Source: Caldicellulosiruptor changbaiensis (GTDB taxonomy: Bacteria > Bacillota > Thermoanaerobacteria > Caldicellulosiruptorales > Caldicellulosiruptoraceae). From it: DNA of 64,000 nt. The stretch is taken from NCBI RefSeq assembly GCF_003999255.1, contig NZ_CP034791.1:2644501-2708500 (forward strand). Direction: 5' to 3'. Under the pieces are notes generated by a model that worked only from the letters and a program-made list of their open reading frames with translations, ran no database searches and had not been told where the DNA came from. Within the stretch, counting starts at the first letter, position 1, and each line of letters begins with the position of its first letter. Below are positions 43,832 to 50,678 of the stretch, piece after piece. The translations under genes and the position numbers were made by a program.

Positions 43832-44638
43832 TCAAATACTTGATGCTTTTACGCCTTTACTTTTATCATTTATCATAACTTTATCTGTACATTTTCTAAG
43901 TAATTTTGAACGCGTAAACAATATATACTTGCAAAACTTACAAGTAGTTTTTATTATCTCACCGACAGAAACAGAAGATTTGATTTTTCTTTCTACAACT
44001 TTTACATTTATTTCTTCAATTTGATACCCTGCATTTAACATCAAATCTGTTAATATCAGGTCAAATAAAAACCCATTCTCATTAACTTTTTGACAGCACT
44101 TTTTTGCTACATCTGCTCTAAACAATTTAAAACCTAATTGTGTATCACTTACAGGAAACTGTAAAAACAACTGTCTCAAAACAAAAAATATCAGTGAAAC
44201 AACACTTCTTACAAAACCTCTCTCTCTCCTGCATGTTTTTATAGCCAAGGCAGTGGCAAAAACTGCAGCAACCTTTTCATCTTTCCTTAGTAGTTCTAAC
44301 ATGGAAGGAAAATATTTTTTTATGTCCACAGGAAGGTCGGCATCACAAGTAAGTATGTATTGTCCTTTTGCAAAATATATACCTCTTCTTAAGCTATATC
44401 CCTTACCAAATTTTCTTTCATTCTCTAATACAATTGTTTTTTGGTTTTTTGACGAGTTTATTACTTCCAGAGTATTATCAGTACTTTTTTCAACTACAAC
44501 AATTACTTCATAGTTGGGTACAAACTTGTCGAAATATTTGTAAATTTCTTTTAGGGTTTGTTCAATATTTTGTGCTTCGTTATAGCAGGGAATTATAACA
44601 CTTATTAGCTCACCTATCGGAAATTTTTCTGCACTCAT
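43832..44638 (-). CDS. Family 2 glycosyltransferase (dolichol-phosphate-mannose-synthase-like)
   Basis: 268-aa GT-A enzyme: ISVIIPCYNEAQNIEQTLKE, YEVIVVVEKSTDNT, YSLRRGIYFAKGQYILTCDA (DAD metal site) and PVSDTQLGFKLFR. The last motif is typical of polyprenyl-phosphate glycosyltransferases. It is the first gene of the polysaccharide cluster. Such enzymes make the lipid-linked sugar donors used by GT-C proteins, fitting the 1407-aa protein downstream. Confidence 0.9.
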   Translation of the reverse strand: MSAEKFPIGELISVIIPCYNEAQNIEQTLKEIYKYFDKFVPNYEVIVVVEKSTDNTLEVINSSKNQKTIVLENERKFGKGYSLRRGIYFAKGQYILTCDADLPVDIKKYFPSMLELLRKDEKVAAVFATALAIKTCRRERGFVRSVVSLIFFVLRQLFLQFPVSDTQLGFKLFRADVAKKCCQKVNENGFLFDLILTDLMLNAGYQIEEINVKVVERKIKSSVSVGEIIKTTCKFCKYILFTRSKLLRKCTDKVMINDKSKGVKASSI

Positions 44639-44695
44639 GTTTTATCCCTTTAACTAATTTTCTTCTCCTAATTTATTAATACCCATTTTGTGGAT

Positions 44696-44702
44696 TGTCG
44701 AA
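44696..44702 (+). promoter_or_regulatory. Spo0A-type box upstream of the polysaccharide cluster
   Basis: TGTCGAA 58 bp upstream of the first glycosyltransferase gene. A partial second copy (TGTCAGA) begins 10 bp further at 44706. Confidence 0.4.
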
Positions 44703-44845
44703 ATTTGTCAGATTGATTTTAATTTTCTTTTGAATTTTTAAAAATCAACTTTAATTTTAAAACTTCAAAATAAAACTTTCAACCATTTTCTTTAAAAGCA
44801 ACAAGTTATCCTAAATTAGCATTTTATTTGATATTTTAAATATTT

Positions 44846-44887
44846 TTGACAGCTTAGCTTTTATTGTATAAACTTTACATATACACA
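44846..44887 (+). promoter_or_regulatory. Second copy of the 24.6-kb promoter/operator block
   Basis: TTGACAG (44846-44852) is followed by the same sequence framework as at 24608, including CTT, ATTGTATA, ACTT and ACATATACACA. The dyad TGTATA / ATATACA is largely kept; the -10 is weaker (TAAACT at 17 nt or TATAAA at 15 nt). No gene follows on the plus strand, only the ptsI terminator 45 bp on, so any transcript would be about 100 nt. Nothing else is seen in 44703-44926. Confidence 0.45.
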
Positions 44888-44926
44888 TTTTTTAAGTTTT
44901 TGTCTTAAAATTTTCTATAAAAACAA

Positions 44927-44982
44927 AAGGCTGCTATAGGCAATAGCAAAGCTACCTTAAAACCCAAGCCTATAACAGCCTT
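44927..44982 (-). terminator. Terminator of the fru/pts operon
   Basis: The arms AAGGCTGCTATAGGC (44927-44941) and GCCTATAACAGCCTT (44968-44982) pair with one mismatch around an inner small hairpin; on the minus strand TTGTTTTT follows. Confidence 0.85.
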
Positions 44983-44989
44983 ATTCTTT

Positions 44990-46654
44990 TTAGCTTATTT
45001 GCAAATACTCATTTACTTTGTTTTTTTCTGTACTATAATCAGTTTCTGTTATCTTCTTTTTAACACTTAAAACCTTTGCTGGATTTGCGCTAAGCTCATC
45101 AACACCAAGCCCAATCAATATTGGTACAATTTTTTCATCAGAAGCTATCTCTCCACAAACTCCAACTTCTTTTCCTTTTTTGTGCGCATTTTCAACTGTC
45201 ATTTTAATTAACCTCAAAACTGCAGGATTTAATGGGTCATACAAGTATGAGACCTTTTCATTTGTCCTGTCAATTGCAAGTGTATATTGAATAAGGTCAT
45301 TTGTGCCAATGCTGAAAAAGTCTACCTCATCGGCAAGAATGTCTGAAACAAGTGCTGCAGCAGGAGTTTCAATCATTATACCAATTTCTATTTTTTCTGA
45401 AAACTCAATTCCCTGTTTTTTCAATTCTTCTTTAGCTTCTTGCAAAATGCTTTTTGCCTCTTTTAATTCGCCAGCAGTGGTTATCATAGGGAACATTATT
45501 TTTAGATCCCCATAAACTGATGCTCTCAAAAGCGCTTTTAGCTGGGTTTTAAACAGTTCCCTATGACCTAAACAAAGCCTTATTGCTCTGTAACCTAAAA
45601 ATGGGTTGAGCTCATTTTCTATGTTCAAATACGGAATATTTTTGTCTCCCCCAACATCCAATGTTCTTATAATAACAGGCTTCCCTTCCATCTTCTCAAG
45701 CACAGCTTTGTATGCAGCAAACTGCTCATCTTCTGAAGGTGGTGAACTGCGGTTCATAAACAAAAACTCTGTTCTGAAAAGTCCAATTCCCTCTGCGCCA
45801 TTTTTTATCGCAATCTCAGCCTCATCAGGAAGAGCGATGTTGGCATACACCTTAATTCTTTTGCCATCCTTAGTTTTAACTTCTGTTGCAACAAATCTTT
45901 TTAGTTCTTCCTTTTTCTTTTTTTCCTCGTTCATTCTCTTTTCATATTCTTCAAGTGTCTGCTTATCAGGGTTGATTAAAACTGTGCCTTGATATCCATC
46001 TACAATTACAACATCACCATCTTTTATTTTCTCAAGAGCACCTTTTACACCTACTATTGCAGGAATCTCATATGTTCGGGCAATTATAGCTGTGTGAGAT
46101 GTCTTTCCACCCTGTTGAGTTACAAAACCAGCTACTCTTGTTTTATCCATCTGAGCAGTTTCAGAAGGTGTCAAATCCTCAGCCACAATAATACTGCCCT
46201 CAGCAAGATTTTTTAAACCTGCCTCTGAATGACTTTCATCACTAAGAATTCTGATAAGCCTTTTAGACACATCCTTAATATCGCTTGCCCTCTCTCTCAT
46301 ATACTCATCATCCAAGCTCAAGAGCAAGCTTTCATAAAACTTTGCTGACTCATCAACTGCCCACTCTGCATTTGTGCCTTGCTGTATCTTTTCTTTCACC
46401 ATTTTGACAAACTCAGGGTCATCAAGAATTAAAAGGTGTGCATCAAATATCATGGCTTTATCTGAACCGAGGTTTTGCTCTGCATGCTTTTTTATATCTG
46501 AAATCTCTTTTTTAGCTTTATCAATAGCCTCTATAAATCTTTCTATCTCTGTTTCGGTATTATCAACGCTGTAGCGTTTTATGCTATATTCTTTTTTGAC
46601 AATTACAGCTTTCCCAATTCCAATTCCTTCTGATACAGGTATTCCTGTGATCAT
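44990..46654 (-). CDS. ptsI: Phosphoenolpyruvate-protein phosphotransferase (enzyme I)
   Basis: 554-aa cytoplasmic enzyme I, which moves phosphate from PEP to HPr. The active-site His is in GGKTSHTAIIAR (~residue 187). The PEP-binding barrel has GIGLFRTEFLFMNR, RTLDVGGDK and the catalytic Cys in EVGVCGEIAS. Length is normal. GGAGG lies 11 nt before the ATG. It is the last gene of the fruR-fruK-fruB-fruA-ptsH-ptsI operon. Placement of general PTS genes inside a fru operon suggests fructose is the main or only PTS sugar. Confidence 0.97.
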   Translation of the reverse strand: MITGIPVSEGIGIGKAVIVKKEYSIKRYSVDNTETEIERFIEAIDKAKKEISDIKKHAEQNLGSDKAMIFDAHLLILDDPEFVKMVKEKIQQGTNAEWAVDESAKFYESLLLSLDDEYMRERASDIKDVSKRLIRILSDESHSEAGLKNLAEGSIIVAEDLTPSETAQMDKTRVAGFVTQQGGKTSHTAIIARTYEIPAIVGVKGALEKIKDGDVVIVDGYQGTVLINPDKQTLEEYEKRMNEEKKKKEELKRFVATEVKTKDGKRIKVYANIALPDEAEIAIKNGAEGIGLFRTEFLFMNRSSPPSEDEQFAAYKAVLEKMEGKPVIIRTLDVGGDKNIPYLNIENELNPFLGYRAIRLCLGHRELFKTQLKALLRASVYGDLKIMFPMITTAGELKEAKSILQEAKEELKKQGIEFSEKIEIGIMIETPAAALVSDILADEVDFFSIGTNDLIQYTLAIDRTNEKVSYLYDPLNPAVLRLIKMTVENAHKKGKEVGVCGEIASDEKIVPILIGLGVDELSANPAKVLSVKKKITETDYSTEKNKVNEYLQIS

Positions 46655-46678
46655 ATATATTTATACCTCCATTTTTTT

Positions 46679-46939
46679 CTACTCATTCAAACCTTCAAGA
46701 AGTTTTACTAAAGTATCTAAAGCCTCTTTTTCATCTTCACCAGCAATCTTTAAAGTAATCTCATCACCTTTTTTAGCTCCTATTGCCAAAATGTTTAATA
46801 TGCTTTTTGCATTCACTTCTTTGCCGTCTTTGACGATAAATATATCACTTTTAAATTTAGCCGCCTGTGTGACAAATATGCTAGCAGGTCTTGCATGAAG
46901 TCCTGTTGGATTTTGCAGAATAACTTTTGCCTCAACCAT
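46679..46939 (-). CDS. ptsH: Phosphocarrier protein HPr
   Basis: 86 aa. The phosphorylated His15 is in NPTGLHARPASIF and the regulatory Ser46 of Gram-positive HPr is in NAKSILNILAIGA, so HPr kinase control of catabolite repression is possible. GGAGG precedes the ATG. It sits between fruA and ptsI. Confidence 0.97.
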   Translation of the reverse strand: MVEAKVILQNPTGLHARPASIFVTQAAKFKSDIFIVKDGKEVNAKSILNILAIGAKKGDEITLKIAGEDEKEALDTLVKLLEGLNE

Positions 46940-47005
46940 TTTATTCCCTCCAAGGCATAAAATTTATTTTTACAAGAAGAAAAGGCAGGCTGCCCTGCCC
47001 TACCT

Positions 47006-48367
47006 TTATACCTTTTTAGGTTTCAAGGCCGAAACCATAAGTGCTGTCACAATGGTACCTATCAAAATTGCAACTGCATATAATGGCAAATTACCAACTG
47101 CATTTGGAATTGGCAAAACAAATATTCCACCATGAGGCACTGCTAATGTGGCTTTAAACAATATGCTCAAGGCAGAAGTCACAGCTGAACCTACCATAAT
47201 AGATGGAATAACTCTAAGTGGATCAGCTGCAGCAAACGGGATTGCTCCTTCAGTTATAAATGAAATTCCAAGGAAGAAAGCAGCCTTGCCTGCTTCTCTT
47301 TCTTCTGTGGTAAACTTATCTTTTGCAATTACTGTTGCAAGCGCAAGTCCAAGTGGAGGTGTCATGCCAGCTGCCATGACAGCCGCCATTATTGTTGATG
47401 GCTGACCTGCCGCCAAAGTTGATACCGCAAAAGTATATGCGGCTTTGTTAACAGGTCCTCCCATATCAAACGCCATCATAAGACCTAAAATAATTCCAAG
47501 TAAAACAGCACTGCCACTGCTCATGCTCTTGAGCCATTCAGTCATTGCCTTATTTAAAGCTGCAACAGGTTCGCCTACAACATATATCATACCCAAACCA
47601 ATAATCAATGTTGACAAAACAGGCAAGATTAATACCGGCATCAAACCTTCCATTGTCTTTGGCAGCTTTATAGTTTTCTTAAGCCATGCAACTAAGTATC
47701 CTGCAGCAAACCCTGCAACAATTCCTCCCAAAAATCCTGCACTAAGCTTATTTGCTAAAAGTCCGCCAATCATACCTGGTACAAGGCCAGGCCTGTCTGC
47801 AATTGAAAATGCTATAAAGCCAGCCAGTATTGGAACCATGAGATAAAATGCACTGCCACCGCCAATGTCCATGAGCGCTGCTGCAAGTGTTCCTTTTTGT
47901 TCAAAAGCCTTAATTCCAAATGCAAAAGATATCGCAATTAAAATACCACCTGCGACAACAAAAGGAATCATATAAGAAACACCCGTCATCAAGTGCTTGT
48001 ACACACCAGTTGCTTTTTCTTTTGCTTCTTTCTTTGCCTCAAATACTTTGTCAACATAATCTTTCTTTTCCATGCTCATTGCCTTTGTGATAAGCCCTTT
48101 GGGGTCTTTGATAGCATCCTTTACACTTGCCCGAACAATTGGAAGTCCTTGGAACCTGTCTTCATCAATCTTTGTGTCGCATGCAAGTATAACTGCATGT
48201 GCCTCTTTTAAGTCTTCCGGTGTTATCTCATTTTCTGCGCCAACAGACCCTCTTGTTTCGACCTTGATCTCAACCCCAAGCTCTTTTGCCGCCATTTGAA
48301 GTGCCTCTGCTGCCATGTACGTGTGAGCAATCCCAGTGGGGCAAGATGTTACTGCCACAATCTTCAT
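47006..48367 (-). CDS. fruA: PTS fructose transporter subunit IIBC
   Basis: 453 aa. The N-terminal IIB domain (~1-100) has the phosphorylated Cys in AVTSCPTGIAHTYMAAEAL. A linker is followed by the IIC channel domain (~125-453) with GVSYMIPFVVAGGILIAISF and FITEGAIPFAAADPLRVIPS, where the GxIP-like motif is the sugar site. It imports fructose as fructose-1-phosphate. IIA is separate (48385-48834). Confidence 0.96.
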   Translation of the reverse strand: MKIVAVTSCPTGIAHTYMAAEALQMAAKELGVEIKVETRGSVGAENEITPEDLKEAHAVILACDTKIDEDRFQGLPIVRASVKDAIKDPKGLITKAMSMEKKDYVDKVFEAKKEAKEKATGVYKHLMTGVSYMIPFVVAGGILIAISFAFGIKAFEQKGTLAAALMDIGGGSAFYLMVPILAGFIAFSIADRPGLVPGMIGGLLANKLSAGFLGGIVAGFAAGYLVAWLKKTIKLPKTMEGLMPVLILPVLSTLIIGLGMIYVVGEPVAALNKAMTEWLKSMSSGSAVLLGIILGLMMAFDMGGPVNKAAYTFAVSTLAAGQPSTIMAAVMAAGMTPPLGLALATVIAKDKFTTEEREAGKAAFFLGISFITEGAIPFAAADPLRVIPSIMVGSAVTSALSILFKATLAVPHGGIFVLPIPNAVGNLPLYAVAILIGTIVTALMVSALKPKKV

Positions 48368-48384
48368 TTTTTAATTCCTCCTTT

Positions 48385-48834
48385 TTAATTTTGCTCAAAA
48401 GCTTTAATAAGATCATCAAAAGACTTAGCGTTATATAGTTTTTCCCTAACATCTTCATGCATAAGTTTTCGTGAAATAAAGCTTAACACATGAAGATGTG
48501 TATCAGCAGCGTTATCAGGAACAGAAATCAAAAAGAAAATATGAGCAGGCTTTCCGTCCATAGAGTCAAAGTCCACTCCACTTTCGGATACACCAAAAGT
48601 TATACAAGGCTCTAAAACAGAACTATCCTTCCCATGTGGAATTGCTATTCCCATTCCTATTCCAGTTGAAAACTCTTCTTCTCTTTTCATTACAGCTTTT
48701 TTGAATTTTTCTTTATCTGTAAGTTTTCCATCGTTGTAAAGAATGTCAATTAATTCATCAATAACCTCTTCCTTTGTTTTAGCCTTTAAATCAAAACATA
48801 GTCGGTTTGGTGAAAACAACTCTTTTATATCCAT
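48385..48834 (-). CDS. fruB: PTS fructose IIA component
   Basis: 149-aa cytoplasmic IIA domain of the mannitol/fructose type. The phosphorylated His is in GIGMGIAIPHGKDSS (~residue 66). It passes phosphate from HPr to IIB. It starts 5 nt after fruK and ends 17 nt before fruA. Confidence 0.95.
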   Translation of the reverse strand: MDIKELFSPNRLCFDLKAKTKEEVIDELIDILYNDGKLTDKEKFKKAVMKREEEFSTGIGMGIAIPHGKDSSVLEPCITFGVSESGVDFDSMDGKPAHIFFLISVPDNAADTHLHVLSFISRKLMHEDVREKLYNAKSFDDLIKAFEQN

Positions 48835-48838
48835 AACA

Positions 48839-49771
48839 TCATCCCAACCTCTCTAATTCTATTTTTTTTAAATAGTAATCTACCTGGTTTTTCTCAGGTG
48901 CTCTAACACCTTCTTTTGATATCTTTGCCGCTGCGCAAGCACAGGCAAGCCTAAACATCTCTTTCTCAGACATCTTTTTAAAAATACCATAAGCTATTGC
49001 TGCAACCATTGAGTCACCAGCACCCACTGTACTTTTGACATCAACTTTGAAAGGTTTTGCATACAAGGCTGTACTTTCGCTTACAAAAATTGCTCCATTT
49101 GCACCCATTGAAACCAAAACAATTTTTAGCCCCATCTCAATTAGCTTTTTTGCTGATCCTATAACCGAATTTATATCGTTCTCATCTACATCAAAAAGAG
49201 TTTTAAACTCATGGATGTTAGGCTTTATGACATCTGGCCTTGCCTCAACACCACTTTTTAGAGCTTGCCCCTCTGCATCAAAGATTACAATTGCCCCTTT
49301 TTGCTTTAGCTTTTCAATCATCTCAAAATACATTTCTTCATCGGCATTTGCAGGAAGGCTTCCTGATAGAACAAAAATGTCATCTTTTTTAGCTGTATTT
49401 TCTATTTTTTCAAACAAGGACTGTTTATCATTTTCGGTTATCTCAAATCCGGGTTGATTCAAATCGGTGTACTCTTTAGTCTCTAATTCAACAATCTTTA
49501 TATTGGTGCGTGTAAGCCCCTTGACAAATATAAAGTCATTTTTTATTCCAAACCTTTGAAGGTACTTTAAAAACCACTCTTTATTCTCTTCACCAAGAAA
49601 GCCCAAAGCAATTGACTCTTCCCCTAAAGCCTTTATAACCTTAGACACGTTTATCCCTTTGCCGCCGGCATCAATCATATAGTGGTTGCTTCTATTTACC
49701 TGTCCTTTTTCAAGCCTATCGATGTATATTGTCATATCAACTGCAGGATTTAATGTAACAGTGTATATCAA
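48839..49771 (-). CDS. fruK: 1-phosphofructokinase
   Basis: 310-aa PfkB-family kinase that converts fructose-1-phosphate to fructose-1,6-bisphosphate. Motifs are DAGGKGINVSKVIKALGEES near residue 35 and the C-terminal catalytic GAGDSMVAAIAYG (Asp base, ~252). The start is TTG (49771) with AGGTGG upstream. It lies 25 nt after fruR. Confidence 0.96.
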   Translation of the reverse strand: MIYTVTLNPAVDMTIYIDRLEKGQVNRSNHYMIDAGGKGINVSKVIKALGEESIALGFLGEENKEWFLKYLQRFGIKNDFIFVKGLTRTNIKIVELETKEYTDLNQPGFEITENDKQSLFEKIENTAKKDDIFVLSGSLPANADEEMYFEMIEKLKQKGAIVIFDAEGQALKSGVEARPDVIKPNIHEFKTLFDVDENDINSVIGSAKKLIEMGLKIVLVSMGANGAIFVSESTALYAKPFKVDVKSTVGAGDSMVAAIAYGIFKKMSEKEMFRLACACAAAKISKEGVRAPEKNQVDYYLKKIELERLG

Positions 49772-49796
49772 TTTTATCTACCACCTTGCAAAATTT

Positions 49797-50552
49797 TTAC
49801 TCAGTAATAACCTCAACCCCAAGCGCCTTAAATTCCTGTTTTTGCTTTTCATCCATTTTGTCAGTAATAATATAATTTAATCTGTCAACTGGACAAATGA
49901 GAGCAAATGTGACTTGCCCAAATTTTGAGCTATCTGCAACTAAGAATACCTCTTTTGCATTTTCTATCATCGTTCTTTTTACAGCTGCCTCTAAATGAGT
50001 GGGAGTTGTAACACCAAACTCAATAGATACACCATTTGCAGCAATAAATGCCTTGTCGCATCTGAACTGCTTTAAAGTACTTTGAGTAATATCTCCAACC
50101 AAAGCTTTTGTCTTTGATCTTATCACCCCACCTGTAACAATTACTTCAATATCCTCTCTGTTTGAAAGTTCATTTGCTATATTAACCGAATTTGTTATTA
50201 CTATTACATTTTTTGCTGTTATATTCCTTGCTATGTATTGAGTTGTAGTTCCTGAATCTAAGATTATAGTATCTCCATCCTCAATATATTTTGCAGCAAG
50301 CTTTCCTATATATTCTTTTTCTTTTGCGAATCTGTCCTCTTTTTCAGCAAATGATAGCTCAAACGTAGTTGCAAAATTGTTTACTGCCCCACCATGAGTC
50401 CTTTTGACAATCCCAAGACTCTCAAGCTCATTCAAATCCCTTCTGATTGTTGACTCTGACACACCAAATAGTTTAGCCAGCTCATTTACTTTAACACTCT
50501 TTCCCTCTTTTATCATCTGGGCTATTTTGCTTTTTCTCTCTTCTGCAAACAT
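49797..50552 (-). CDS. fruR: DeoR-family repressor of the fructose operon
   Basis: 251 aa from the ATG at 50552 (AAGGTGAT upstream; the frame's TTG at 50570 precedes it). The N-terminal DeoR helix-turn-helix is RKSKIAQMIKEGKSVKVNEL then FGVSESTIRRDLNELESLGI. The effector domain (~75-251) is the ISOCOT fold with DSGTTTQYIARNI. In relatives fructose-1-phosphate releases the repressor. Direct repeats that could be its operators lie in its own leader (50572-50619). Confidence 0.93.
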   Translation of the reverse strand: MFAEERKSKIAQMIKEGKSVKVNELAKLFGVSESTIRRDLNELESLGIVKRTHGGAVNNFATTFELSFAEKEDRFAKEKEYIGKLAAKYIEDGDTIILDSGTTTQYIARNITAKNVIVITNSVNIANELSNREDIEVIVTGGVIRSKTKALVGDITQSTLKQFRCDKAFIAANGVSIEFGVTTPTHLEAAVKRTMIENAKEVFLVADSSKFGQVTFALICPVDRLNYIITDKMDEKQKQEFKALGVEVITE

Positions 50553-50571
50553 AGTATCACCTTTTCTCAAT

Positions 50572-50619
50572 TATGCTCATTTTTTATGATTATTTGTGAC
50601 TTAATATGCTCATTTGTGA
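50572..50619 (-). promoter_or_regulatory. Direct-repeat operators for FruR
   Basis: Three similar units on the plus strand: TATGCTCATTTTT (50572), TATGATTATTTGTGA (50585) and TATGCTCATTTGTGA (50605). They cover the expected start point and leader of the fru promoter. DeoR-family repressors commonly bind direct repeats. Only the third unit lies inside the duplicated 83-bp segment. Confidence 0.6.
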
Positions 50620-50678
50620 TTGATTTTATTATAGGATATGAAAGTTTTCTTGTCAAGCTATTTTAAACAAAAATTTTT
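50596..50678 (+). repeat. 83-bp target-site duplication, fru-proximal copy
   Basis: Begins GTGACTTAATATGCTCATTT and ends CAAAAATTTTT; identical base for base to 52660-52742. It directly abuts the IS1634-type element. Confidence 0.95.
50628..50656 (-). promoter_or_regulatory. Consensus promoter of the fru/pts operon
   Basis: On the complement TTGACA (50651-50656), 17 nt and TATAAT (50628-50633). It lies wholly inside the 83-bp duplication, 76 bp upstream of the fruR ATG, so the IS insertion left the operon with an intact promoter. Confidence 0.9.

Noticed and set aside
44927-44982. Cloverleaf-like fold between ptsI and the polysaccharide cluster as a possible tRNA
   Set aside because: There is no T-loop or anticodon-arm consensus and the long stem with a U-tract is better explained as a terminator. 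I recognised no tRNA or rRNA gene in the window.
45606-45992. 128-codon plus-strand frame over ptsI
   Set aside because: It is the Ser/Phe-rich antisense shadow of a highly conserved enzyme I gene.
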